NCBI GenBank assembly: GCA_900320095.1
Contig: ONQZ01000031.1
Span: 1 to 64,000 of the forward strand
Direction of reading: 5' to 3'
DNA from: an uncultured Lentisphaerota bacterium
GTDB taxonomy: Bacteria > Verrucomicrobiota > Lentisphaeria > Victivallales > UBA1829
DNA: 64,000 nucleotides
The translations under genes and the position numbers were made by a program. This document shows, piece after piece, positions 34,628 to 43,217 of the stretch (position 1 is the first letter of the stretch; each line of letters opens with the position of its first letter). Below the pieces are notes generated by a model. That model did not search any database. It was not told where the DNA came from and saw only the letters and a program-made list of their open reading frames with translations.

Positions 34628-34673
34628 AAAAAACAAAACGCAAAACGCCGCACGGAAAACGGGTCCCGTGCGG
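34628..34673 (-). terminator. Terminator of the sugar ABC transporter operon
   Basis: CCGCACGG (34,648-34,655) pairs with CCGTGCGG (34,666-34,673). On the minus strand it is followed by CGTTTTGCGTTTTG and a T-run. It lies about 100 bp after the permease stop. Confidence 0.65.
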
Positions 34674-34696
34674 CCGCGGCAGGCTGTGCTGAAATG

Positions 34697-34719
34697 GTGC
34701 GCGGCTTATGCTCGCGCAC
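34697..34719. repeat. Dispersed REP-like palindrome, copy 2
   Basis: A 23-bp imperfect palindrome (arms GTGCGCG / CGCGCAC) related to 169-191. The preceding GAAATGGTGCGCGGC is repeated exactly at 39,231-39,245, at the other end of the sugar transporter operon. Confidence 0.5.
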
Positions 34720-34771
34720 ACGAAAGGGTGTCTTCCCTGTCCGGCAGGTGTGCCGGAAGAGGATCCGGGGA

Positions 34772-35755
34772 TCAGGTGGCTTTCCGGCGGGTCGCGATCT
34801 GGTCGGCGGTCACGGCGACGATGATGATGAGGCCGATCACGACGAGCTGGACGTTCGTGGAGATGTCGAGCAGGGTGAGGCCGTTGCGGAGGAAGCTGAT
34901 GAGCAGCGTGCCGATGACGGTGCCCATCATTGTGCCGCGTCCGCCGGAGGGGGCGCAGCCGCCAATGATGCAGGCCGCGACGATGTCGAGTTCGAGCGAG
35001 ATGCCGGCGGTGGGCTGGGCCGTGCTGGCGCGGGCCACGGTGATCATGGATGCGAGGCCGACGAGCGCGCCAGTGAGGGTGTATATCCAGACGAGCGTCT
35101 TGTTCACGTTGATGCCGGCGTGGAACGCGGTCTGGACGTTGGAACCGATGGCGTAGGTGTAGCGTCCGAAGCGGGTGTGTTTCAGGAGGAACCAGAAGGC
35201 GACCATGACGATGACGAGCAGGATCACGGAGGAGGGGATGCCCGCGACGCGTCCGGTGTCAAGCCAGCTGTAGTCGGAGACGGCGAACGGCTTGCCCGCG
35301 TTCATGATGTAGGAGATGCCGCGGAAGATGCTCATGGTGCCGAGCGTGACGATAAACGGTGCGAGTTTCAGTTTCGTGATCAGCATGCCGTTGGCGAAGC
35401 CGCAGACGGCGCCCGCGAGCACGCAGACGAGCGTGCCGGCGATCATCGCGCCGAGCTTCAGGTGGATGTAGCTGCCGGACGAGATGTCGGCCCAGGTCCC
35501 GCCGGAAAAATACAGCATGGACGCCGCGCCGATCATGCCGCACACGGCGAGCATGGAGCCGACGGAGAGGTCAATGCCGCCGGTGATGATGATGTAGGTC
35601 ATGCCGGCCGCCATGATGCCGTTGATGGAGGAACGGCAGAGGACGTTAAGCATGTTCTGGGTGGAAAGGAAATTGTCCGGCTCCAGGAACGTGCAGAGGG
35701 AAATGATGAAGATGAGGGAGCAGAACGGAAGCAGTTGTTTTGCGAAGCGGTTCAT
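34772..35755 (-). CDS. Sugar ABC transporter permease (RbsC-like)
   Basis: A 327-residue inner-membrane permease of the ribose/xylose/galactose class with about ten helices. Family marks are GMTYIIITGGIDLSVGSMLA and, near the end, GGCAPSGGRGTMMGTVIGTLL. It works with the ATPase gene 25 bp upstream and the double binding protein before that, so the operon reads binding protein-ATPase-permease. The sugar cannot be told from the permease. A terminator follows at about 34,650. Confidence 0.93.
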   Translation of the reverse strand: MNRFAKQLLPFCSLIFIISLCTFLEPDNFLSTQNMLNVLCRSSINGIMAAGMTYIIITGGIDLSVGSMLAVCGMIGAASMLYFSGGTWADISSGSYIHLKLGAMIAGTLVCVLAGAVCGFANGMLITKLKLAPFIVTLGTMSIFRGISYIMNAGKPFAVSDYSWLDTGRVAGIPSSVILLVIVMVAFWFLLKHTRFGRYTYAIGSNVQTAFHAGINVNKTLVWIYTLTGALVGLASMITVARASTAQPTAGISLELDIVAACIIGGCAPSGGRGTMMGTVIGTLLISFLRNGLTLLDISTNVQLVVIGLIIIVAVTADQIATRRKAT

Positions 35756-35780
35756 ATGGATAATACTCCTGAGTTGAGTG

Positions 35781-37277
35781 TCAGCAGACGGCGAAGTGCA
35801 TGACTTCTTCCTGTGTGGTTTTGGCGGTTTCGAGCTGTTTGGCGAGTCGCTTCCTGCGGAAGACGAGCAGGCGGTCGCAGATGCCGAAGAGCTCGGGCAG
35901 CTCGGACGAGATCACGAGGACGCCCTTGCCCGCGGCGGCGAGCTCGTTGATGAGCGTATAGATCTCCTTCTTCGCGCCGACGTCGATGCCGCGCGTGGGC
36001 TCGTCGAAGATGATGAAGTCCGGATTGGCGAGGAGCCAGCGCGCCACAAGAAGTTTCTGCTGGTTGCCGCCGGAAAGCGAGGACGCTTCGTCATACGGGG
36101 ACGCCCACTTGAGCTTGACTTTGCCGCCGTATTCGTCCATGAGCGCCTGTTCCTTTCCGAAGTTCAGGAGCCATTTCATGCCGGTCGCCTCGTAGTTCGG
36201 GAGCATGATGTTGTCCCGGCAGGGCAGGGCGACGCAGAGGCCGCAGCGCTTGCGGTCCTCGGGGAGATAGGCGATGCGCCCCGCGATGGCGTCGGCGGGC
36301 GTCTTGATGTGGAGTTCCTTCCCGTTCAGGAAGAGCTTGCCCGCGGTGAGCGGCTGGAGTCCGAAGATCGCGCGCGCGGTCTCGGTGCGGCCCGCGCCGA
36401 CGAGTCCCGCCATGCCGACGACTTCGCCGCGGCGGACCTGGAACGAGATGTCTTCGATGCCTTCGTCGGAGGCGAGATTTTTCGCCTCGAAGCAGACGTC
36501 GCCGATCTCGACGCTGCGCGGCGGGTAGTAGTCGGAAAGCTCGCGGCCGACCATCTCGTGCACGATGCGCTGGACCGTGTACTCGGAGAGCGGGCCGGAG
36601 GAGACGACCGCGCCGTCGCGCAGGATGCTGATGTCGTCGGCGAGGTCCATGACCTCTTCCAGACGGTGCGAGATGTAGATGATGGTGAGGCCGCGTTTGC
36701 GGAGGTCCTTCACGATGGAGAAGAGCTGTTCGGCCTCCTTCTCGGAGAGCGAGGACGTCGGCTCGTCCATCACGATGATCTTCGCGTTGCGTTCCAGCGC
36801 CTTCAGCAGCTCGACGATCTGGCAGTCGCCGGTCGACAGCGTACTGATGAGCGCGTCCGGATCGAGGTCGAAATTATTTTCCTTGATGATGGCGCGGGCG
36901 CGTTCGCGCATCGCCCTGGAATCCATGCGCCCGAACTTCATGATCTCGCGCCCGAGGAAGATGTTGTCCGCGACGGTAAGGTCGCCCGCCAGGTCGAGTT
37001 CCTGGTAGAGCATGGAGATGCCGCGGTCGAGCGAGTCCTTCGGGGAGAGCAGTTCGACGCGTTCGCCGAAGAGCTCGATATAGCCGGAGTCCGGCGTGTG
37101 GATGCCGGAGAGGACTTTCATGAGGGTGGATTTGCCGGCGCCGTTTTCGCCGCAAAGGGCGTGCACGGTGCCCGGGCGCGCCGAGAAGCTGACGCCGGAC
37201 AGGGCTTTCACCGGGCCGAACGTCTTGACGATGTCGTGCATCGCCAGAGAGTAGGTTTGAGGAGATTTGTTGTCCAT
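35781..37277 (-). CDS. Sugar ABC transporter ATPase, two-domain (RbsA/MglA-like)
   Basis: A 498-residue protein with two fused ABC domains, normal for this class. The first is fully equipped: GENGAGKSTLMK, the signature LSTGDCQIVELLKAL, Walker B IIVMDEPTSSLSE. The second has the degenerate P-loop GLVGAGRTETAR with LSGGNQQKLLVARWL and FIIFDEPTRGID. It energises import through the RbsC-like permease. It starts 3 bp after the binding-protein stop and ends 25 bp before the permease. Confidence 0.95.
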   Translation of the reverse strand: MDNKSPQTYSLAMHDIVKTFGPVKALSGVSFSARPGTVHALCGENGAGKSTLMKVLSGIHTPDSGYIELFGERVELLSPKDSLDRGISMLYQELDLAGDLTVADNIFLGREIMKFGRMDSRAMRERARAIIKENNFDLDPDALISTLSTGDCQIVELLKALERNAKIIVMDEPTSSLSEKEAEQLFSIVKDLRKRGLTIIYISHRLEEVMDLADDISILRDGAVVSSGPLSEYTVQRIVHEMVGRELSDYYPPRSVEIGDVCFEAKNLASDEGIEDISFQVRRGEVVGMAGLVGAGRTETARAIFGLQPLTAGKLFLNGKELHIKTPADAIAGRIAYLPEDRKRCGLCVALPCRDNIMLPNYEATGMKWLLNFGKEQALMDEYGGKVKLKWASPYDEASSLSGGNQQKLLVARWLLANPDFIIFDEPTRGIDVGAKKEIYTLINELAAAGKGVLVISSELPELFGICDRLLVFRRKRLAKQLETAKTTQEEVMHFAVC

Positions 37278-37280
37278 ACG

Positions 37281-39176
37281 TCAGAGTCCCAGTGCGGCCG
37301 GGTTTTCTTTTTTCTGCTCTTCAAGATTGTTCTTGTCGACGATCATGCTGGGGATCGGTTTGAGCTTGTCGACCTTTTTCCCGTCGAGGATGTCGACCGC
37401 AGTCTTGACGCCGGTGTAACCGATCTTGTAGGGATCCTGCACGATGAGGGAGTCGACTTCGCCTTTTTCGATGCCTTCGAGGAGGACGGGGTCGGAGTCG
37501 AACCCGACGAACTTGACTTTGCCGGTGAGCTTCTGGCTCTGAAGCGCTTTGTACGCGCCGACGGACGTGGGCTGGTTCACGGCGAAGAGACCGTCGATGT
37601 CGTTATGCTTGGTGAGCATGTCGACGGTCTTCTGGCGGGCGTCCTCGACCGTGCCGAGCGTGTACTGTTCCGCGACGAGTTCGATGCCGGGGAATTCCTT
37701 CGAGAGCGTTTCCTTGAAGCCTTTTGCACGGTCTTCGGTGGAGGCGGAATTCTGGATGAAGCATGTGAGGATGACCTTGCCATGTCCGTTCAGGGCCGCG
37801 CCCAGACGGCGTGCGGCGTCCGCTCCGCCCTCGACGTTGTCCGTGGCGGCGAAGGAGTCGTATTTGTCGGTTTCGAGGCTGGAGTCGATGATCACGACCG
37901 GGATGCCGGAGGCTTTCACCTTTTCGACCGGGCGGACGAGCGCCTTCGCGTCGTTCGGGCCGAGCACGAGCGCGACCGCGCCGCGGGTGAGGGAATCCTC
38001 GACAGACTGGATCTGCTTTTCACGGTCGTTTTCCTGTTCGGGGCCGTTCCAGCTGATTTTGTAGCCTTCCTCTTCGCCGGCCTTTTCCGCGCCCTTGCGG
38101 ACGACTTCCCACCACATGGAGGCGGTGCCCTTCGGGATGACGGCGATGGTCTTGCCGGTCTGCGCCTTACTCTCTTTGGGCTTGCCGGAGGTGAGGCCAA
38201 GAGCGGCGGGGAATTTCGCTTTCATTTCATCAAGGTTGGACTTGTCGACGATCATGCTGGGGATCGGTTTGAGCTTTTCAACGGACTTGCCCTGGAGGAT
38301 CGCGACGGCGGTTTTCACGCCGGAGTAGCCGATCTCGAAGGGGTTCTGGACGATGAGGGAGTCGACCTCGCCCTTTTCGATGCCTTCGAGGAGGACGGGG
38401 TCGGAGTCGAAGCCGACGAATTTCACTTTGCCGGTCAGACCTTGCGTCTGGAGCGCCTTGTACGCGCCGACGGAGACGGGCTGGTTGACCGCGAAGACGC
38501 CGTCGGTGTCGCTGTGCTTGGTGAGCATGTCGACGGTCTTCTGGCGGGCGTCCTCGACCGTGCCGAGCGTGTACTGTTCGGCGATCAGCTCGATTCCGGG
38601 GAATTCCTTCGCGAGCGTTTCCTTGAAGCCTTTGGCCCGGTCGTCGGTGGAGGCGGAGTTCTGGATGAAGCAGGTAAGGATGACCTTGCCGTGGCCGTTC
38701 AGTGCCGCGCCGAGACGGCGCGCAGCTTCGGCTCCGCCCAAGACGTTGTCCGTGGCGGCGAAGGAGTCGTACTTGTCGGTCTCGATGCTGGAGTCGATGA
38801 TCACGACGGGGATGCCGGTTCCCTTGGCTTTTTCGACCGGGCGGACGAGCGCCTTGGAGTCGTTCGGGCCGAGCACGAGCGCCTTGATGCCGTGCGTGAG
38901 GGCGTCTTCGACCGACTGGATCTGCTTCTCGCGGTCGTTTTCCTGTTCGGGGCCGTTCCAGCTGATGGTGTAGCCTTCTTCCTTGCCGGCCTGTTCCGCG
39001 CCGCTGCGGACGACTTCCCACCACATGGAGGCGGTGCCCTTCGGGATGACGGCGATGATGTTGCCGGACTTGTTTGCGCCGGAGGTCATGTGCTGGATCT
39101 TCCGGATGACGCCGGAAGTAAACAGCACGGCCGAGACGGCGAGGATCAGAATGACCGCGATGTTGTTCTTTTTCAT
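37281..39176 (-). CDS. Tandem double sugar-binding protein of an ABC importer
   Basis: A 631-residue protein containing two complete periplasmic-binding-protein (type I, ribose/allose-like) domains in a single chain, residues 41-328 and 344-631. They are about 85-90 percent identical over 288 residues, both opening IAVIPKGTASMWWEVV and both keeping the ligand-contact regions (NGPEQENDR, FAATDNV, FVGFDSDP). A linker of about 15 residues joins them. The N-terminus has one hydrophobic helix (about 6-22) with no lipobox, so it may be an uncleaved anchor or a signal peptide. The usual family length is near 320. A recent in-frame duplication of 909 bp explains it. It begins the operon with the ATPase and permease. 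Confidence 0.93.
   Translation of the reverse strand: MKKNNIAVILILAVSAVLFTSGVIRKIQHMTSGANKSGNIIAVIPKGTASMWWEVVRSGAEQAGKEEGYTISWNGPEQENDREKQIQSVEDALTHGIKALVLGPNDSKALVRPVEKAKGTGIPVVIIDSSIETDKYDSFAATDNVLGGAEAARRLGAALNGHGKVILTCFIQNSASTDDRAKGFKETLAKEFPGIELIAEQYTLGTVEDARQKTVDMLTKHSDTDGVFAVNQPVSVGAYKALQTQGLTGKVKFVGFDSDPVLLEGIEKGEVDSLIVQNPFEIGYSGVKTAVAILQGKSVEKLKPIPSMIVDKSNLDEMKAKFPAALGLTSGKPKESKAQTGKTIAVIPKGTASMWWEVVRKGAEKAGEEEGYKISWNGPEQENDREKQIQSVEDSLTRGAVALVLGPNDAKALVRPVEKVKASGIPVVIIDSSLETDKYDSFAATDNVEGGADAARRLGAALNGHGKVILTCFIQNSASTEDRAKGFKETLSKEFPGIELVAEQYTLGTVEDARQKTVDMLTKHNDIDGLFAVNQPTSVGAYKALQSQKLTGKVKFVGFDSDPVLLEGIEKGEVDSLIVQDPYKIGYTGVKTAVDILDGKKVDKLKPIPSMIVDKNNLEEQKKENPAALGL
37284..38147 (-). 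repeat. Tandem gene-internal duplication, second unit
   Basis: Encodes residues 344-631 of the binding protein; matches 38,193-39,056 with a period of 909 bp. Confidence 0.9.
38193..39056 (-). repeat. Tandem gene-internal duplication, first unit
   Basis: Encodes residues 41-328 of the binding protein; matches 37,284-38,147. Confidence 0.9.
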
Positions 39177-39261
39177 GGGGTGGAGCGACTCCTGTTTTTC
39201 TGTGTTATATGTTTTGGTTTAAATGCAAAGGAAATGGTGCGCGGCAGTGCGCAAACGCAAA

Positions 39262-39290
39262 ACTATAATCTTTTTTCCGCGAAAAATCAA
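39262..39290 (-). promoter_or_regulatory. Promoter for the sugar ABC transporter operon
   Basis: TTGATT (39285-39290) and TATAGT (39262-39267) on the minus strand, 17-bp spacer. Confidence 0.68.
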
Positions 39291-39376
39291 GCTGACTTAT
39301 GAAAAAAAACGTTTTTAACGTAAGAATAACGCAGGGAAGGCGGCGGGATCAGCAGGAAAAGCCCTGTTTTTGAAAC

Positions 39377-39423
39377 GTTACCGGGAAAGATACCGCGGCG
39401 GTATCGACCGCCTTCCCGATAAC
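39377..39423. promoter_or_regulatory. 47-bp nested palindrome between the sugar operon and MATE gene
   Basis: GTTACCGGGAA (39,377-39,387) faces TTCCCGATAAC (39,413-39,423) with one mismatch; inside, GATACCG and CGGTATC form a perfect 7-bp hairpin with a 3-base loop. It sits between two divergent promoters and could be a repressor operator or a cruciform. The rest of 39,177-39,551 holds only the two promoters. Confidence 0.5.
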
Positions 39424-39479
39424 CACGGAAAACGCCGGATGTTTTTTCGGGACAATCGTGAAAATATTGCTGAAAACAT

Positions 39480-39507
39480 TTGAAAATAAAAGAATATGAT
39501 GTATATT
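39480..39507 (+). promoter_or_regulatory. Promoter for the MATE gene
   Basis: TTGAAA (39480-39485) and TATATT (39502-39507), 16-bp spacer. It rules out start codons before about 39,514. Confidence 0.72.
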
Positions 39508-39551
39508 ATATGTTCAAACTTTTTCAGACACTTTCCCCTTTTCTCGCTAAA

Positions 39552-41081
39552 ATGTCATCACTTCAACATGCTTCCGGCGTTACCCCGAAAAAGAACGGCC
39601 CGGTCGGTTTCCTGAAACGGCTCGTCGCCCTGATCCGCGGACGGGAGGGCGACAACAAGACCTACACAAAGGGGCCGATCGCCGGCACGATGCTGCGCAC
39701 GGCGCTCGTGATGCTGCCCGGTACGCTCGCGATCAGCGGCTACAATCTGGTCGACGCGTACTTCGTGGGGCGTCTGGACGGCGACGCGCCGATGGCGGCG
39801 ATCGGGCTGACCGCGCCGCTCGTGATGATCTGCGGCTGCCTGTTCCACGGGCTGTCCGCGGGCGTGATGACGACGACCGCGCAGGCGTTCGGCGGGAAGC
39901 GCCGCTGGCGCGCGGAACAGCTCGTGAGCACGGGATTGCTCCTGATCACGCTTTTCTCGTTTACGCTGGCGGTCCTCGGGCCGCTCGCGACGCGCGGCAT
40001 TTTCAAGTTCGTGAAACACGCCTCGCCGGAAGCGATCCGGCTTGCCACGGCGTATATGGACATCTGGTTCTGGGCGTGCGTGTCGTCCGCGCTCGGCATG
40101 AGCGGGAACAACCTGCTCGTGACCGCCAACGATTCCAAGATGGCGAGCGCGACGATGGTGCTGGGGCTTGCCTCGAACGCCTTCCTCGACCCGCTGTTCA
40201 TGTTCCGGAAGGAAATCTGCGGCGTCCCGCTCGGGTTCGGCTTGGGTGTGGTCGGCGCGGCGTGGGCGACCGTGATGGCGCAGGTGATCGGCACGAGCGC
40301 GGTCCTGCTGATCCTGTGGCTGAAACACCATCTGATCCGGTTCCGCGCGATCCGGTTCGCGAAGCTGGCGAGCCTGTGGAAACGTATCATCTCGTTCGCC
40401 ATCCCCGCCTCGCTCGGCTCGCTGATGCTGCCGATCGGGATGTCCATCATGACGTGGATCACGTCGCATTTCGGCGACGTGGTGATAGGCGCGGTCACGG
40501 CGGCGCAGCGCGTCCAGGCGATCGCGTTCTTCTTCCCGATGTCGCTGGGCGTGTCCCTGCTGCCGATGATCGGGCAGAACTACGGCGCGCGCCTGTACAG
40601 CCGCATCAACGGCTGCCGCCGTTTCGCCATGCGCTTTGCCTTCCTGTACCTGATGACGATGTCCGTCCTGTTCTTCATCTTTGCGCCGGAGATCGCCGGG
40701 AAATTCCTCGCCGACGACAAGGTCGAGATGCGCACCGTGATGGCGTTCGCGCTGCGGATCCTGCCGTGGGGCTTCGCGTTCCTGGAGGCGCACCGCTACT
40801 CCGGGTTCTTCTTCACCGGATGCGGACGCCCGATGGCGGCGGCGATGCTGAACGCGATGCGTATCCTCGGGTTTCTGGTGCCGCTCTCGCTGCTGGTCCT
40901 GCTGTATTTCCGCCTGACGGGCAACGAGGACACGGCACTGACGCTGCTGCTCGTGTCGCAGATGGCTGCGGACGTGTTCGCGGGCACCATCGCGATCATT
41001 CTGGCGCGGCGCCTCACGAGACGGTTCCCCGCCGACGGCGAATCGGAGTCGTTCGGACGGAACCGCCGGATGTTCGACTGA
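39552..41081 (+). CDS. MATE-family multidrug/sodium antiporter
   Basis: A 509-residue membrane protein with about 12 helices in two related halves, each opening with the MATE pattern (PGTLAISGYNLVDAYFVGRLDG; PASLGSLMLPIGMSIMTWITSHFGD). It would exchange Na+ or H+ for cationic drugs or metabolites. The start MSSLQHAS is chosen because the promoter places earlier candidates at or before the transcript start; its ribosome site is poor, so the exact start is uncertain. It is not closely linked to the following S41 protease gene, which has its own promoter. Confidence 0.9.
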   Translation: MSSLQHASGVTPKKNGPVGFLKRLVALIRGREGDNKTYTKGPIAGTMLRTALVMLPGTLAISGYNLVDAYFVGRLDGDAPMAAIGLTAPLVMICGCLFHGLSAGVMTTTAQAFGGKRRWRAEQLVSTGLLLITLFSFTLAVLGPLATRGIFKFVKHASPEAIRLATAYMDIWFWACVSSALGMSGNNLLVTANDSKMASATMVLGLASNAFLDPLFMFRKEICGVPLGFGLGVVGAAWATVMAQVIGTSAVLLILWLKHHLIRFRAIRFAKLASLWKRIISFAIPASLGSLMLPIGMSIMTWITSHFGDVVIGAVTAAQRVQAIAFFFPMSLGVSLLPMIGQNYGARLYSRINGCRRFAMRFAFLYLMTMSVLFFIFAPEIAGKFLADDKVEMRTVMAFALRILPWGFAFLEAHRYSGFFFTGCGRPMAAAMLNAMRILGFLVPLSLLVLLYFRLTGNEDTALTLLLVSQMAADVFAGTIAIILARRLTRRFPADGESESFGRNRRMFD

Positions 41082-41225
41082 GCGCGGCGTTTTTCGCCCG
41101 TTTTCCGTCCATTTTTCGTCTGTTTCCCGTCTGTTTCCCGTCCGGTTTCCGCCTCAAAAAATGTTTCCTCCGGCGTCCCTCTGTCCCGCCGGGGCAAAAA
41201 GACCCTGTTTTTTTGCAAAAACGAT

Positions 41226-41254
41226 TTGAAAGTGGGGGCAAAAGGCATTAGATT
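41226..41254 (+). promoter_or_regulatory. Promoter for the S41 protease operon
   Basis: TTGAAA (41226-41231) and TAGATT (41249-41254), 17-bp spacer, 40 bp before the chosen start. Confidence 0.65.
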
Positions 41255-41293
41255 ATTGTGATAAAGATTTTGTTCACGATGCGAGGCTTCCTC

Positions 41294-42619
41294 ATGAAAC
41301 GATTCCAGACGATATTGATCCTGCTGGCCCTGACGGCCGGCATTTTTACGCGGGCGGCGGACGACACGGTCCCCATGCCCGCGCAGAATCCGCAGCAGCC
41401 GCTTCCCGAGATCCGGCTGGACGACGACGCGTGCAAGGAAATGATCACGTTCCTGTACGGGCTTTCGCTGCTCCGGACGCACTACGTGGACGGCAGCAAG
41501 ACGAGCTACCGCGACATGTTCCGTTCGGCGCTGCGCGGCGTGATGCAGGACCTCGACCGGTTCAGCAACTTCGAGACGCCGCAGTCGTTCGAGGAGACGC
41601 AGAAGGATTTCTCTGCGCAGTTCGGCGGGGTCGGCGTCACGCTGTCCACGAAGAACGGCGTGCTGGAGATCGTGAACGTCACGGAGGACGGTCCCGCCGA
41701 AAAGGCCGGGATCAAGGCGGGCGACGTGATCGTGAAGATCGACGGGAAGGACCTGAACAAGCTCAAACTCTCCGACTGCATCGGCATGCTCCGCGGCGAG
41801 GTCGGCACCACGGTCGAGCTCGGCGTGCGGCGCGCGGGCGTGAAGGACGAACTCTCCATGCACGTGGTGCGCGGCACGGTCGAAGTGCCGAGCGTGGTCG
41901 GCGCGCACATCCTGCCGGACAGCGGCGGCATCGGCTATCTCCGTATCCTCCAGTTCTCCCGCGACACGCCGGGCCGTCTGGACGCCGCGCTTGCCAGGCT
42001 CTCCGCCGAGGGCATGACCTCGCTGGTCATCGACCTGCGGAACAACCCCGGCGGCATCGTGGACAGCGCGGTCGAGGTGTGCAGCCGGTTCGTGAAGGAG
42101 GACCAGACGCTCGTCACGCTCGAATGGCGCGACCCGTCCAAGAACCAGACTTACAAGACGGTGAACTGCACGAAATACTACAACCTGCCGGTAATCCTGC
42201 TCGTGAACGGCAATTCCGCCAGTGCCTCCGAGCTGTCCGCGTCCGCGCTGCGCGACATGAAGCGCGTGGTCGTGCTCGGCGAAAAGACGTTCGGCAAGGG
42301 CTCCGCGCAGAACATCATGCCCATCGGCGACCTCGGCGCGCTCCGCATCACCGTGGCGCACTACTTCACCCCGTCGCACACGCCCATCCACGGCGTCGGC
42401 CTCCAGCCCGACATCACGGTCGAGATACCGCCCCAGAAACAGCAGGCGTTTTATGCGCAGCTGAACGACTATCCCGGCGTGATCGACCCCGGCCTGGCGG
42501 ACGGCGTCCGCGACGTCCAGCTGGAACGCGCCGTCGAGATCCTCCGCAGCGCCTCGGTCCTGGAGTCCGTGAAGGAATCCGGCCCCGCTTCCGAAACCAA
42601 TTCCACAACAAGGAAATAA
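41294..42619 (+). CDS. S41-family C-terminal processing protease
   Basis: A 441-residue exported serine protease. A signal peptide (MKRFQTILILLALTAGIFTRA) precedes a short N-terminal domain, a PDZ domain (GGVGVTLSTKNGVLEIVNV...AGIKAGDVIVKIDGKDL) and the catalytic domain. The nucleophile serine lies in NGNSASASELSAS, and the general-base lysine in LGEKTFGKGSAQ, as in CtpA. It would trim or degrade periplasmic proteins. The ATG at 41,294 has GAGG upstream and gives the cleanest signal peptide; GTG (41,258) and ATG (41,279) starts are possible. It is followed 4 bp later by a lipoprotein gene. Confidence 0.93.
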   Translation: MKRFQTILILLALTAGIFTRAADDTVPMPAQNPQQPLPEIRLDDDACKEMITFLYGLSLLRTHYVDGSKTSYRDMFRSALRGVMQDLDRFSNFETPQSFEETQKDFSAQFGGVGVTLSTKNGVLEIVNVTEDGPAEKAGIKAGDVIVKIDGKDLNKLKLSDCIGMLRGEVGTTVELGVRRAGVKDELSMHVVRGTVEVPSVVGAHILPDSGGIGYLRILQFSRDTPGRLDAALARLSAEGMTSLVIDLRNNPGGIVDSAVEVCSRFVKEDQTLVTLEWRDPSKNQTYKTVNCTKYYNLPVILLVNGNSASASELSASALRDMKRVVVLGEKTFGKGSAQNIMPIGDLGALRITVAHYFTPSHTPIHGVGLQPDITVEIPPQKQQAFYAQLNDYPGVIDPGLADGVRDVQLERAVEILRSASVLESVKESGPASETNSTTRK

Positions 42620-42623
42620 CATC

Positions 42624-43199
42624 ATGAGACTTCGCCACTGCCTTTCCCTTTTCCTGTTCGCCGCCGTGTTCGCCCTCTGCGGCTGCGCGCACCAGATGAT
42701 CGTTTCCGAGGTGCTGCAGATCCCGGAGCAGGCCCCGATCTACACCCGCTACAACCTGTGGTACACCGACCCGATGCGGATGGACACGCTGAACATGCTT
42801 CAGGGCGAGATCCTGCCGTTCGGCACGGAGGTCGTCATCACGTCCGCGTCCGACCGCGAGATCTGCTTCACCACGGTGAAGGACAAGCGCGATTTCCGCA
42901 TCAAATACACCGACGACTACCGCTTGATGTCCGCCGAGGACTATGTGCGCGAGCTCTTCTCCACGAAGAACGAATCCGACCTCACGGTCGGCATCCGCGC
43001 GCTCACGATCGAAAAACTGAAGGCGGGCATCGTCGAGAAGGGCATGACCCGGCAGGAAGTCGAACTCGCGTTCGGTCCGCCGTGCGCGTTCCGCACGCCG
43101 TCGCCCTCGCTGGATACCTGGTGCTTCTGGACGGAATACCTGGTCGGCAAGCGTATCATCTTCACCCGGAACGTCGTTTCGGACATCCTCGTCCTTTAA
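42624..43199 (+). CDS. Small lipoprotein with an SmpA/BamE-like C-terminus
   Basis: A 191-residue protein with a lipoprotein signal ending ALCGC (cysteine at residue 21). Near the C-terminus, KAGIVEKGMTRQEVELAFGPPCAF...DTWCFWTEY follows the pattern of SmpA/OmlA (BamE-like) domains, which read G-M-(S/T)-xx-E-V...G-x-P and then a Trp-rich strand. The middle (about 30-110) is not recognised. A role in outer-membrane upkeep is plausible given the protease gene 4 bp upstream. proC starts 18 bp later on the same strand. Confidence 0.7.
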   Translation: MRLRHCLSLFLFAAVFALCGCAHQMIVSEVLQIPEQAPIYTRYNLWYTDPMRMDTLNMLQGEILPFGTEVVITSASDREICFTTVKDKRDFRIKYTDDYRLMSAEDYVRELFSTKNESDLTVGIRALTIEKLKAGIVEKGMTRQEVELAFGPPCAFRTPSPSLDTWCFWTEYLVGKRIIFTRNVVSDILVL

Positions 43200-43217
43200 T
43201 CTTTTGAGGTTCACAGC

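Noticed and set aside
35778-39302. Plus-strand frame of 1,174 codons across the sugar transporter operon
   Set aside because: It is antisense to the ATPase and the double binding protein; its internal repeat only mirrors the binding-protein duplication.
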